Origin: Heyndrickxia oleronia
GTDB taxonomy: Bacteria; Bacillota; Bacilli; Bacillales; Bacillaceae_C
NCBI RefSeq assembly: GCF_017809215.1
Contig: NZ_CP065424.1
Location: 2,698,001 to 2,762,000, forward strand
Direction: 5' to 3'
Length of the DNA: 64,000 bases
The notes beneath the pieces are model-generated. The model was not told the DNA's origin. It did no database searches and saw only the letters and a list, made by a program, of their open reading frames with translations. Each line of letters opens with the position of its first letter. The stretch's first letter is position 1. Shown here one piece after another: positions 27,078 through 36,348 of the stretch. The translations under genes were made by a program, and so were the position numbers.

Positions 27078-27182
27078 TAAAACAACTCCTCCTTTACATA
27101 TATTTGGTTACCTTTCTATTATAAGGAATATAACAAGATGATTGTATAGGCAATTAGTAACATTCTGATAACTTAACATTTA

Positions 27183-27209
27183 GGGACGCGGGGTCAGACC
27201 CTGTGTCCC
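27183..27209. repeat. GGGTCAGACCC-type palindrome
   Basis: GGGACGCGGGGTCAGACCCTGTGTCCC is a nested inverted repeat (outer GGGAC/GTCCC, inner GGGTC/GACCC). It directly follows the phosphotransferase pseudogene. Palindromes of this kind recur as REP-like elements in many bacterial genomes; here it may act as a terminator. Confidence 0.6.
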
Positions 27210-27210
27210 A

Positions 27211-27987
27211 CTAAAAAAACTCATCCATTAATTGATAAAAGTTAATTTTCGCTTTGTCATAACTTTGCATTCCATATTCATTTAAAAAATACGGGATCAT
27301 ATCTTTACCAAAATTATACGTAATACTTCTTACTGCAAGTGCTAAATCTTGATATCTATCAGATATTCCTGCTCTTCCCATATCAATAAATCCATTTATT
27401 TTCCCGTTATGCAAAATAATATTGGGTAAACAATAGTCTCCATGGGCAAATACTAAGTCTTCATCCTTGGGAACCGAATCCTTCAAATGTTATAAAAGGA
27501 CATCGGAGGGAATACCTTTTCTTTCCTCATCAAAATCATCCTCATTCACTAAACCTTTTTCAACTCTTAACCTTGCCTCTTCTAATTTTTTTTGTACTGT
27601 CTGATCAAAAGGACATTGATCGATTTTTATTGAATGGATCATTTTCAATCCTAATGCTAATTGTTTCATTAAATCGGGTACAGACGTTGTTTTATCTATT
27701 TCAACTGAGGCATCTTTTCCTGCTATTTCAGAAATCAATAAGTACTCATTTATATCATCTTGTTCATAATAAAGTACTTTAGGAACTGGTAGTTTTCCTT
27801 GAAGCCATTCCAAACGTTCCTTTTCATTCAACAATTTCTCTTTTGCATTTATGGATTGAATTTTTAAGAATTGATGATAATTATCACCTTTTACACGAAA
27901 TGTATTTGACTCTGAACAGCCAATAGTGATTTCTTCCCAGCTGCAACCTTTTAAAAGGCTCTCGAGATTTTTAGGTAATCTATCCAT
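27211..27987 (-). pseudogene. APH(3')-like aminoglycoside phosphotransferase with in-frame stop
   Basis: Two reading frames in the same register (27490-27987 and 27211-27486) are separated only by a TAA at 27490-27492, in DVLL-stop-HLKDS. A Gln codon (CAA) is the likely ancestor. Together they give a 258-codon APH(3')-type kinase with the nucleotide loop near the N-terminus, the catalytic VFAHGDYCLPNII and the metal-binding GFIDMGRAGISDRYQDLA. All catalytic residues downstream of the stop are kept, so the loss looks recent, or is a sequence error. Ribosome site GGTGGAGG. Confidence 0.8.
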
Positions 27988-28010
27988 AGCCCTCCACCTT
28001 TTATGTCATC

Positions 28011-28877
28011 CTATTGTTTTTCAACATGGTCTAAAAAACTTCTTACTCTACCAATATACTCAGCTGGTTCTTCCAAATACGGTAAATGTGCACTTTGTTC
28101 ATATACATGAAAAATTGATCCCGGTAAACAGTGACTATATCCTTCAACTGTTTGCGGTGTTGCTTCATCATAACGACCACATGTAAACATAGCAGGTAAT
28201 TGAATTTCTTTTAAGCGTTCTGTAACATCATATCCCTTTAAATTTCCAGTAGTGCAAAACTCTGAAGGCCCCCACATTGTATTATAAACAATCGAATTCG
28301 ATTTCGCGTAAGGTGATTCCATTTCCTTCGGTTTTGAATCTAGACGATACACAAACCGCTTATTAAATTCCTTCATCGCAGTTTTATACTCCTCTGTATC
28401 TGTGGTCCCTTCACGTTCACATCTAGATAAAATCTCTTGAACCTCTTCAGGCAATTGTTTCAAATGCAATGCTTGATCCTTTTCCCATTGTGGTACGCTT
28501 AAGCAAGGGCTAGAAAAGATAATACTTTGTACCCCCTCAGGCTGGTTCAGTAAATAGCTTGCTGCTAGCATGGTTCCCCATGAATGTCCTAGTATGTGAA
28601 GTTTCGAGAGACCAAGCGCTTCTCTAATTTGCCCTAATTCTTCGACAAAACGATCAATATTCCATAATGAATGATCGTTTGGCCGATCCGACTTTCCTGA
28701 CCCTAATTGGTCATAAAAAATTACTTGTCGATCATTCCCCAAATTTTCAAGATGCATAAAAGGAACATGTGTCCCTCCTGGTCCACCGTGTAACAGGATG
28801 ATTGGAGTCTTGCTTCCATCACCAACTATTTTATAATATACATTCCCGCCTGTAACAGCTATGTATCCTTCTTTCAC
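28011..28877 (-). CDS. Alpha/beta hydrolase, proline iminopeptidase family (S33)
   Basis: A 288-residue cytoplasmic hydrolase. It has the oxyanion motif HGGPGG (about 30-35), the nucleophile elbow GHSWGTM (Ser at about 102), the Asp in CGRYDEATPQT and the catalytic His in QSAHLPYLEEP. It fits tricorn-associated or prolyl aminopeptidases that remove N-terminal residues from short peptides. GTG start 28877 after AGGAAGAG. It precedes the broken phosphotransferase. Confidence 0.88.
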   Translation of the reverse strand: MKEGYIAVTGGNVYYKIVGDGSKTPIILLHGGPGGTHVPFMHLENLGNDRQVIFYDQLGSGKSDRPNDHSLWNIDRFVEELGQIREALGLSKLHILGHSWGTMLAASYLLNQPEGVQSIIFSSPCLSVPQWEKDQALHLKQLPEEVQEILSRCEREGTTDTEEYKTAMKEFNKRFVYRLDSKPKEMESPYAKSNSIVYNTMWGPSEFCTTGNLKGYDVTERLKEIQLPAMFTCGRYDEATPQTVEGYSHCLPGSIFHVYEQSAHLPYLEEPAEYIGRVRSFLDHVEKQ

Positions 28878-28891
28878 ATTTCTCTTCCTTT

Positions 28892-29509
28892 CTAATCTAA
28901 GACTAGATCAAAGTCTTTCAAATGATATAAAGCTTTTTCAATTGATGTTTCAATATAGCCAATGATTTGATTAAAGGTAAATACATTTAGATTTTCATCA
29001 AGAACTGCTTCTTCATATTGTATATCTTCATAAAGGAAAGGCAAAAATGCTTTTATATCTTCAATATGTACTTCATTTAGATCACAAATTTCATCAATTG
29101 TATCCGTATTATGTATTTGTACATCATTAATATGATAAAAGTTTAATAGCTTCCCATTTAATAAACGAAAATCATTATGATATAGCTCTAATATGCTTTC
29201 GTCATTTTCCATTCTGTTCTTTAGCCACGGCATGTAAAATCCTTTTAACCAAAGGTCATCTGCAATAAGATGTATATAATAGCCTAATAGATAGTCCGAG
29301 GGAAACATCTCTTTATAATTTTCGAAAAATCCATTAAAATCAATACTTCTTGTAAAGTCGCTTAAATTTCCGATATAAAAATGGGAGATTTCCTTTGATG
29401 TTACAGCATCTGGGGCTACTCCACCTAATATAAATGCTTCCTTATTCGAGATGGAGATTTTATTTGCTATTTGTTCAGCTATAATTAGATGCATGATTCT
29501 AGATCCCAT
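28892..29509 (-). CDS. Zinc-dependent phospholipase C-like protein
   Basis: A 205-residue protein of the predicted zinc-dependent phospholipase C/S1-P1-like group: MGSRIMHLIIAEQIA, GGVAPDAV, ISHFY and YYIHLIADDLW supply the His and Asp metal ligands. There is no signal peptide, so it is probably cytoplasmic. The substrate is unknown. AAGGAGGATGA precedes the ATG. The hydrolase gene starts 14 bases downstream. Confidence 0.8.
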   Translation of the reverse strand: MGSRIMHLIIAEQIANKISISNKEAFILGGVAPDAVTSKEISHFYIGNLSDFTRSIDFNGFFENYKEMFPSDYLLGYYIHLIADDLWLKGFYMPWLKNRMENDESILELYHNDFRLLNGKLLNFYHINDVQIHNTDTIDEICDLNEVHIEDIKAFLPFLYEDIQYEEAVLDENLNVFTFNQIIGYIETSIEKALYHLKDFDLVLD

Positions 29510-29710
29510 CGGTCATCCTCCTTGGATAAGATCAATTGTCTGAATTAGATATAGTTATTTGCCTTTGTAAGCTTTACTACCAGATTTTTACACCTACCGA
29601 ATAAGTATTTAAACGTTTTGATCCATTATTTACCTCTCTCCTCAGCCCTATAAGGAGAATTGCAGTTCTTCAACCTATTATTAGTAAAACATTATTGAGA
29701 TAAGATTCTT

Positions 29711-30100
29711 TCAATTAAACAATCTATGAATCTTTTTAGCCATTTCTTTCGGCCTGACATCCAATGAGGCTAATCGACTTATGTTAACCCAAATAGGCTC
29801 ATAGACCCCTCTGCTCTTATCGGTATATTCCAATCCTTTACCTGTTCCAAATACTCCATCACGTATTTCCGCTAAATAAAAATATTGTATTCCATTAAAG
29901 TAAGCACGACCAAAATCGTCTATAATCGATATCCGTACCCCTAATTCTTCGTATGCTTCTCTGATGGTCGCTTCCTCAGGAGTTTCCGAACTCTCAATAC
30001 CACCACCTGGAAAAACATAATAAGTGCACCCATCTTTTATCCGTTTAACTAAAGCGACTTCATGATCTTTTATAAGAACCGCAGATCCTCTATGACGCAT
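29711..30100 (-). CDS. Nudix hydrolase
   Basis: A 129-residue Nudix protein with box GGGIESSETPEEATIREAYE then ELGV at about 33-56. These enzymes cleave nucleoside diphosphates linked to another group. The substrate cannot be told. The MITE copy A lies directly upstream (30112 on). Confidence 0.88.
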   Translation of the reverse strand: MRHRGSAVLIKDHEVALVKRIKDGCTYYVFPGGGIESSETPEEATIREAYEELGVRISIIDDFGRAYFNGIQYFYLAEIRDGVFGTGKGLEYTDKSRGVYEPIWVNISRLASLDVRPKEMAKKIHRLFN

Positions 30101-30111
30101 TAAATAACGCT

Positions 30112-30295
30112 CTCCTTTTTAAAACATTGTTGCTATTTAAGTAAAGTTTTAACAAATAACTATCAGTTGAAGACAGCTACACCTTTCATTTCAATGAGAA
30201 AAGAGCTACTTACTATATAAGAATCGCTGAAATCTTTTATTCGGTGTAAAAGCCGGAAATTGGACTTTTACAAAAACAACAAACTACAAACAGCC
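30112..30295 (+). repeat. MITE-like dispersed repeat, copy A
   Basis: A copy of about 184 bp running from ACATTGTTGCTATTTAAG through TTTTAACAAATAACTATC, TACACCTTTCATTTCA and GGTGTAAAAGCC to AACAACAAACTACAAACAGC. The ends carry the inverted TTGTTGCTATT / AACAACAA motif. It contains no gene. Confidence 0.7.
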
Positions 30296-30314
30296 TAAAA
30301 AAACAACCTTATAT

Positions 30315-30815
30315 TTACCTTCCAAAATTGTTAGTAGCAAGGTTTAATATTTCTTGATAGATTGGGTTCCAATCCGAATAGAATTTTTTTACATCTTGAG
30401 GCTGAATGAATACCCTTTGTAATGATTCATAATCACCTAAAAAAGGGTGAATATGCTCTACTTCCATCCGATAAAACACTTGGTATCCTATTTTAGGATA
30501 CGGACTGTTCTCATTCCAAAATGGGTTATAACAATGATTTACTTCAATATAACCAAGAAGTTCAACCATTCCTTCAACATATCCCTCTTCCATCGCTTCA
30601 CGTTTAAAACAATCAATCACTTCCTCATTTCTCTCTCTGTGGCCACCAGGAAAGTCCCACCCTCTATGATTTAAATCAACTAGTAACAGCTTTCCTTTAA
30701 AAAAGCAAAAACCATGCACACTCGTAATTAATTGTAGTTTTGCGAGCTCCTTACTAGTAATCCAAGTAAGTTGAACTGTTGAATCTCCCCAATTTACAAG
30801 GATAGAAGCCATTAT
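30315..30815 (-). CDS. Nudix hydrolase
   Basis: A 166-residue Nudix protein with box GGHRERNEEVIDCFKREAME then EGYV at about 63-86. The N-terminal WGDSTVQLTW and C-terminal additions differ from the other two Nudix proteins of this cluster, so they are not recent duplicates. Start ATG 30815 behind AGGAGGAA, preferred to 30830. Confidence 0.85.
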   Translation of the reverse strand: MMASILVNWGDSTVQLTWITSKELAKLQLITSVHGFCFFKGKLLLVDLNHRGWDFPGGHRERNEEVIDCFKREAMEEGYVEGMVELLGYIEVNHCYNPFWNENSPYPKIGYQVFYRMEVEHIHPFLGDYESLQRVFIQPQDVKKFYSDWNPIYQEILNLATNNFGR

Positions 30816-30864
30816 ATTTCCTCCTAACACTCAACATATAAACTGCTTTTCAGTATGAGGAAAA

Positions 30865-31392
30865 TTATTTATGGGTGCTCATCCACCATTTTAATGCTTT
30901 CTTTTCCAGCTCCAATACAAGACTTTCTTTACCATCTATATATGAATCAATATTGAATGGAAAACGTTTAGCTAATTCCATTTTCAAGTCACCGTACATT
31001 TTTACTGCATCGGGATGTTCACGCAGATAATCTCGAAACGCAAGATGTCTAATAATCTGTTTATTGTCTTTTTCATAGATGTGAACATGATGGGTTCGCT
31101 GGTCTCCACCCTTTTGAAAATATCTTCGTTCAGGTATCCCGTTTTCTCCCTTTGGCACATAACCAAGTGATCTCATTTCTCCATTAAACTTATTCACCAA
31201 TTGAATATCCTTTACCACAAGCAGCATATCAATAATAGGCTTTGCTTTTAAACCTTTTACAGATGTACTACCAAAATGATGGATCTCAAGAAGCTCTGTG
31301 CCAAAGATTTCTGTTAATTTTCGTGCTTCTTCCTGAAATAATACAATCCAATTTTCATTGTATTTAGTAACCTCTACTTTTCTCATCGACAT
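30865..31392 (-). CDS. GrpB/UPF0157 family (nucleotidyltransferase-like) protein
   Basis: A 175-residue GrpB-family protein: HHFGSTSVKGLKAKPIIDML (about 39-58) with the nucleotidyltransferase-like GS...D pattern, then THHVHIYEK and LAFRDYLREHP. The family's activity is not settled. ATG 31392 and 31386 are both possible behind GAGGATGA; spacing slightly favours 31386. Confidence 0.88.
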   Translation of the reverse strand: MSMRKVEVTKYNENWIVLFQEEARKLTEIFGTELLEIHHFGSTSVKGLKAKPIIDMLLVVKDIQLVNKFNGEMRSLGYVPKGENGIPERRYFQKGGDQRTHHVHIYEKDNKQIIRHLAFRDYLREHPDAVKMYGDLKMELAKRFPFNIDSYIDGKESLVLELEKKALKWWMSTHK

Positions 31393-31428
31393 TCATCCTC
31401 ATATACTTTATGGAAAAAATATACTATT

Positions 31429-31767
31429 TTATATAACAGTTGATGTTAATACTTCGTTTCTTACTTCTACTATGTAATTGCGATATACTTGTTCTCTACC
31501 ACCATTTTGTTCATACCAATTAGCTATTCGTTTTAAATGAGAGGAATCACTTTTAATTTTCGCTTCAATCCTTTGATAATCATCATAGCTGTCATATGCC
31601 CATATGGCGAATATTTCCATCGTATCGTCTTCATTTGGCTTCATCCATCTTCCGATCAAACGCGAACCATGTTTTAATTGGTTCGGTAAATTCGTTTCAT
31701 TAAAATGCTTATTAAAAATATCTACAAACTCCTTTTTTACTATATAAAACTTTCGTCGATAAAACAT
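31429..31767 (-). CDS. NIPSNAP-family protein
   Basis: A 112-residue dimeric ferredoxin-like fold protein: MFYRRKFYIVKKEFVDIFNKHF, GSRLIGRWM, IFAIWAYDSYDDYQRIEAKI. NIPSNAP proteins in bacteria have no defined role. Start ATG 31767 behind TAGGAGGATC. It follows the GNAT gene closely. Confidence 0.8.
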   Translation of the reverse strand: MFYRRKFYIVKKEFVDIFNKHFNETNLPNQLKHGSRLIGRWMKPNEDDTMEIFAIWAYDSYDDYQRIEAKIKSDSSHLKRIANWYEQNGGREQVYRNYIVEVRNEVLTSTVI

Positions 31768-31781
31768 TTTGATCCTCCTAA

Positions 31782-32240
31782 TCAAATTTTATTTAATTGT
31801 TTCTCGAAACAACTTATTGAAAGAGATTCATCCACGACTATTTCTTCAATCTTCTGAAAACCATTTTTATAATAAAACTGTACAGCTGGTGTATTTTTGG
31901 ATCCGGTTGATACTTTCATGGCAACATAATCTTTACTTCCCAAAATGTGATCAAGTAGATGTTGGGCAATTCCTTTTCTAAAATGATTTGGGTGTACAAT
32001 TAATCGATGTATATCAACTACTCCCTTATTCACTTTAAATGAAATCACACCGCATAATTCTTCTTCAATAATATAACCATAGAAGGTTTCTTGGCATTTT
32101 TGGATATGTTCCACTGTGTCCTTTAATGGTGGGATATCATAGTAACCGATAATATCTGCCTCAACACGATATGAGGGAATTTGAACCTTCAAGATTTTCT
32201 GAGCAATATCCCGATGTTTATTTTCTAATTTTATTATCAT
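31782..32240 (-). CDS. GNAT-family N-acetyltransferase
   Basis: A 152-residue GNAT protein with the acetyl-CoA loop VHPNHFRKGIAQHLLDHI and the C-terminal NTPAVQFYYKNGFQKIEE. The substrate is unknown. I use ATG 32240 behind GGGGGT. NIPSNAP begins 14 bases later. Confidence 0.85.
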   Translation of the reverse strand: MIIKLENKHRDIAQKILKVQIPSYRVEADIIGYYDIPPLKDTVEHIQKCQETFYGYIIEEELCGVISFKVNKGVVDIHRLIVHPNHFRKGIAQHLLDHILGSKDYVAMKVSTGSKNTPAVQFYYKNGFQKIEEIVVDESLSISCFEKQLNKI

Positions 32241-32394
32241 ATTAAACCCCCACGTTAATTTCCAACGATTCTTGTAAAAGTTCCTAATAAACACTAATTC
32301 TCCAATGTACATAATTCATTATAAAAATAAAGTCTATCATTTTGTTCCTTCAAAAGTATAATTATACTTAATTATTATTTAAGGAGTGGTTTAC

Positions 32395-32637
32395 TTGTTT
32401 ATTAAACTTACTAAAGAACAAAAACAACTTATGATATCAGATATTCAATACTTTTTCTCTCAAGAAAGAGATGAAGAAATATCGGAATTTGCTGCTGAAA
32501 GAGTATTTGATTTTATTAAAGAATCACTAGCTCCTCACTTTTACAACGCAGCAGTAAACGATGTAAAAACGGTCGTTGAACAGCAATATGCCTCACTAGA
32601 AGATGAAATTCTAACTCTTGAGCGCCCGATCAAATAA
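32395..32637 (+). CDS. DUF2164-family protein
   Basis: An 80-residue protein matching DUF2164: IKLTKEQKQLMISDIQYFF, ERDEEISEFAAERVFDFI and HFYNAAVNDVK. Function unknown. TTG 32395 is the start, with AAGGAGTGG at 32381-32389. It is the only plus-strand gene in this part of the cluster. Confidence 0.85.
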   Translation: MFIKLTKEQKQLMISDIQYFFSQERDEEISEFAAERVFDFIKESLAPHFYNAAVNDVKTVVEQQYASLEDEILTLERPIK

Positions 32638-32655
32638 TAATGTTTAAACTTAAAC

Positions 32656-32682
32656 AGAGTGAATGGAAATCATTCACTCTAT
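32656..32682. terminator. Hairpin between convergent genes
   Basis: AGAGTGAATG (32656-32665) and CATTCACTCT (32671-32680) form a perfect stem with a 5-base loop between DUF2164 and the GNAT gene. T runs are short on both strands. Confidence 0.65.
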
Positions 32683-32688
32683 CATGAT

Positions 32689-33156
32689 TTAATTAGGGAA
32701 ATATTCCATTGGTTCTGTACATTGAACATAACCATTTTTTTGATAAAAATTTACACTATCATCACTTGGCCAAACAATAACAAATTCATAATTATTTTCC
32801 TTTACCCATTCATTTATTCTTGATAGTAATCTGCTTCCAATCCCTTTATTTCTATACTCTTTAACGGTATAAACATTAGTCATATAGGCAAAAGGTTTTG
32901 TAATCCTACCAGGTCTCGGAACTTTTTGTATTATTTCTATATATATATGGGAAACAATTATCCCCTCGTCTTCAGCAATCCAGATAAACCATTGATCACC
33001 ATCTAAATATTTCTCCAAAAATGTTCGGCATTCTTGCTTAAAATCTTCAAAGGCAGATGGTTGAATCTTATTCTCATAATCTTCTTCAATAGTAAAATCC
33101 CATCTCATTTTTATTAATTGATCAATGTCTTTTTCTTCAGCAAGTCGAATCTCCAT
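32689..33156 (-). CDS. GNAT-family N-acetyltransferase
   Basis: A 155-residue GNAT protein with MEIRLAEEKDIDQLIKMRWDF at the start, the acetyl-CoA motif VKEYRNKGIGSRLLSRI and the ending SVNFYQKNGYV. The sequence is unlike the other GNAT at 31782-32240. GGAGGATAC precedes the ATG. Confidence 0.88.
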   Translation of the reverse strand: MEIRLAEEKDIDQLIKMRWDFTIEEDYENKIQPSAFEDFKQECRTFLEKYLDGDQWFIWIAEDEGIIVSHIYIEIIQKVPRPGRITKPFAYMTNVYTVKEYRNKGIGSRLLSRINEWVKENNYEFVIVWPSDDSVNFYQKNGYVQCTEPMEYFPN

Positions 33157-33202
33157 AAGGTATCCTCCCGATTAAAAACTTGTAGTTTATCATGTTCCAG
33201 TA

Positions 33203-33676
33203 TTATGTTTTTCTAATGAATACTTCACCTTCAGTATTTTTTTGATTATCCCATTTAACATGGATTTCGAAGGTTCCTTCCTGAAAAAATAACGGAAATC
33301 TTCTCCGAATGGACTGCTGCATAGGTAACTGATCGATTTCATCTATATTAACCCATACTGGCTTTCCTTCAGATGAATTTTGCAGTAATTGCCCTTCAAA
33401 TTCATTGGTTATATAATTAAAAATAATGTATCGATCATTTTTTTCTGGATTAACATACTCATATATGCCTTTATACTTTAGGTTTTTAACATCCAATCCG
33501 GTTTCTTCTTTTACTTCTCTGATTGCACATTCAACAAAGCTTTCTGGAAATTCTACTTTTCCACCAGGAGGTATAAAGCCATTGAAATGATCATGCTGTC
33601 GATCTAGTAATAGAACTTTATCCTGATTCTGTATCATACATACAGTCCAAAACTTATAATTAATTTCCTCTTTCAA
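33203..33676 (-). CDS. Nudix hydrolase, MutT/8-oxo-dGTPase-like
   Basis: A 157-residue Nudix protein with PPGGKVEFPESFVECAIREV then KEETGLDV (about 37-64). The conserved YKFWTVCMI start and WVNIDEIDQLPM resemble the 8-oxo-dGTP diphosphatase subgroup, so oxidised nucleotide clean-up is plausible but not proven. Ribosome site GAGGAAAA. Confidence 0.85.
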   Translation of the reverse strand: MKEEINYKFWTVCMIQNQDKVLLLDRQHDHFNGFIPPGGKVEFPESFVECAIREVKEETGLDVKNLKYKGIYEYVNPEKNDRYIIFNYITNEFEGQLLQNSSEGKPVWVNIDEIDQLPMQQSIRRRFPLFFQEGTFEIHVKWDNQKNTEGEVFIRKT

Positions 33677-33928
33677 TCACTTTTCCTCCATATTCTTTCT
33701 TCAGTAAACTTATAAAACTAAACCCATTCAAATTCAAATTGTAGTTTCTATAAGCAAACTTTCGACAATTACTGTAAAAATTCCTGCAAGGACACCTATC
33801 CACATATGACATTATCTATAGAATAGCCTTCAAATAATTTCTACTGATTGATAATTAAATAAATTTTAAAGGAAAATTTCTATCTTTGTCGAATAATTAA
33901 ATAGTTTACTATGAGGAGGAATATATGG

Positions 33929-34390
33929 ATGAATCAACGTCATGAGGTTTTGTTTAACCAACTAAAGAGCTATCGTAGTTATATTCTACATGTACTCGAA
34001 AATGTAACAAAGGAAGAAGCAGACATCGTTCCAAATGGATTTAATAATAACATTCGTTGGAACATGGGGCATATCTATCTTGATCAGTATTTATGGATTC
34101 ATGCATTAACAAAGGATAAAATGGTAGAAAAAGAAACACTTCAAACTTGGTTTGGCTTTGGAACATCACCTACTCAATTCACCTCTGAAACCCCTTCCTA
34201 TGAAGAATTAAAGTGTTTATTAAAGAAACAACCTTCTGATATTAAAGAAACATATGGAGAGAGATTAGAAGAGGAATTTCCACCAACTGAAATGGGTATG
34301 CATACAATTGAACAAGTGCTTATCCGAACCATCTTTCACGAAGGAATGCACCTGCAAGCCATTCTTGATTTAAAAAAATGTATATTATAG
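33929..34390 (+). CDS. DinB-family metal-binding protein
   Basis: A 153-residue four-helix DinB-like protein with the three metal-binding histidines in NMGHIYLDQYLW (about residue 48) and FHEGMHLQAI near the C-terminus. Related proteins include thiol transferases and damage-inducible proteins. Start ATG 33929, 9 bases after AGGAGGAA, in place of 33911, which overlaps that site. Confidence 0.85.
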   Translation: MNQRHEVLFNQLKSYRSYILHVLENVTKEEADIVPNGFNNNIRWNMGHIYLDQYLWIHALTKDKMVEKETLQTWFGFGTSPTQFTSETPSYEELKCLLKKQPSDIKETYGERLEEEFPPTEMGMHTIEQVLIRTIFHEGMHLQAILDLKKCIL

Positions 34391-34400
34391 AAACACCTGT

Positions 34401-34445
34401 GAGTTGTCTTATAAAATGACTTCCCTTTAAAGACAACTCTTTTAT
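34401..34445 (+). terminator. Intrinsic terminator
   Basis: GAGTTGTCTT (34401-34410) and AAGACAACTC (34430-34439), followed by TTTTATT, end the dinB-like gene. Confidence 0.82.
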
Positions 34446-35000
34446 TCAAATAACTTTCTACATTACTAGATAAATATTGATATAGCAACATATACCAATA
34501 GTAAGGCCATTACTATATTAAATTGGTTTTTGTATTTTGAAAGAAATTTCTGAAAAACAGAACCGAACATTCCCCAACAAAAAGTACTTAAAAAACCTAT
34601 AAATCCTAGAAATATTGAATAGAGAGTAATACTAATAGTTGATGATTGAAAAGGAAGAATAAACGTTGCTACTACAGTTAAACCGTATAATATCCCCTTT
34701 GGATTGATAAATTGTAGAAGCATTCCTGTAGTAAAGCTATTATTTTTTTTATCACCTTCAGAATTACTATCTTTACTCGTTATAATTTTCACAGCAAGAT
34801 AAATCATATAAACAGCGCCAATCACTGACATGGCAAGTTCAATTTTGGGAATATAGTTTTTTAAAAGCAAATTAAAATAACTGCATAACATCATAATGAT
34901 AAAAAAACCTGTACCAACACTAAAATGTACCCTATAAGATGGACACTTAAAAAAAGTCCTCCTTATGGGGTACTTTTATTTATAATGAAAGAAATAGTTA

Positions 35001-35441
35001 ATGGGGCGGATGAAAATGTCGAAAATATTATTTACAGATCAAGAACAGAAATTATTGATGAAACATCCTTATGTAAAAGCTGTTAGTGAAAAAGCAATTA
35101 CTTACACTGATGAATTTAAAGCATTAGCTATTAAAGAGTATGAAGAAGGAAAATTTCCACGTCAAATATTTGAAGATGCAGGATTTGATATTGAAATCGT
35201 TGGGACTGAACGAGCGAGTTCATCTTTAAAGAGATGGCGTAAAGCTTATAAAGAAAATGGTGTAGCTGGGCTTGAAGACACTCGAAAATACCATTCTGGA
35301 CGACCACTTGAACGTGAATTAAGTTTAGAAGAAAAATATGCACGATTAGAAGCACAAAACGCCTTATTACGTGCAGAAAATGAACTGCTAAAAAAGATCG
35401 ATCTAGCAGAAAGGATGTTGGTGAAGAAAAGGAAAAACTAA
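35001..35441 (+). CDS. IS3-family transposase OrfA
   Basis: This 146-residue helix-turn-helix protein (YTDEFKALAIKEYEEGKFPR ... SSLKRWRKAYKENG) ends in a leucine-zipper-like helix (EEKYARLEAQNALLRAENELL). At 35390-35396 the heptamer A AAA AAG lies in the correct phase for programmed -1 frameshifting, which in IS150-type elements makes the OrfAB transposase. The start may be ATG 35013 or 35001. Confidence 0.88.
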   Translation: MGRMKMSKILFTDQEQKLLMKHPYVKAVSEKAITYTDEFKALAIKEYEEGKFPRQIFEDAGFDIEIVGTERASSSLKRWRKAYKENGVAGLEDTRKYHSGRPLERELSLEEKYARLEAQNALLRAENELLKKIDLAERMLVKKRKN

Positions 35442-36348
35442 CAGCTGAACAGAAATTTGAATTGATCCAATTGGTCATTAAAAAATATAACTTAAAGCGG
35501 ATGGTGAGCTATCTTTGTGAACTAGTTGGTGTCTCTCGATCAGGTTATTATCGTTATTTTTCAGAAGAAGCACAACTTAATAGACAGGCTCGTGATGAGG
35601 CAGACGAAAAAGTAAAGAAAATCATTTTAAAAGCTTATAATTTTCGTCGTCGTAAGAAAGGCGCACGTCAAATCAAGATGACCTTAGAAAATCAGTATCA
35701 AATTACATATAACCTAAAACGAATTCGTCGTATCATGAAAAATTCCAAATCATTTGCCCAATTCGAAAAGCAAACCCATATCGAAGAATGGCAAAAGCAA
35801 CAAAAGAACATAGAACTTTACCGAACCTATTAAACCGCGAATTTAAGCAAGGAACCGCTAGAAAAGTATTATTAACAGACATTACATATTTAAGTTATGG
35901 AAAAGGAAAACGTGCCTACTTGTCCACTATAAAAGATGCCGAAACCAATGAAATCTTAGCATATGAGACATCAGATAAAATCACACTAGATATTGCGTTA
36001 AATACATTAAAGAAGTTGAAAAAGACTGGGATAAAGCTGGCCGAAGGCGCATTCATTCACTCAGATCAAGGGTTCCACTATACCAACCCCCAATTTCAAA
36101 AGATGGTAAAGAAAATGGGACTAGGGCAATCTATGTCACGTCGTGGAAACTGTTGGGATAATGCCCCACAAGAATCGTTCTTTGGACATTTTAAAGATGA
36201 AACGGATTTTAAAACGTGTGAATCATTAGAAGAAGTAAAAAGAGAGGTTCAGAGTTATATGACATATTACAATCATTACCGAGGTCAATGGAACTTAAAA
36301 AAGATGACACCTGCACAATACAGTCATCATCTTCTTCAAGTTGCCTAG
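35442..36348 (+). pseudogene. IS3-family transposase OrfB, frameshifted
   Basis: The DDE integrase part is complete in content but broken in frame. The HTH-21 region (VSYLCELVGVSRSGYYRYF, GARQIKMTLE) runs to about 35740, and the catalytic part (VLLTDITYLSY, IHSDQGFHYT, QSMSRRGNCWDNAPQESFFG) continues in another frame. The break fits loss of one A in the run at 35738-35742: restoring it gives RIMKKFQIICPIRKANPYRR, a typical IS150-type sequence. The A6G site is upstream and does not explain this second shift, so this copy should not move by itself. Confidence 0.85.
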
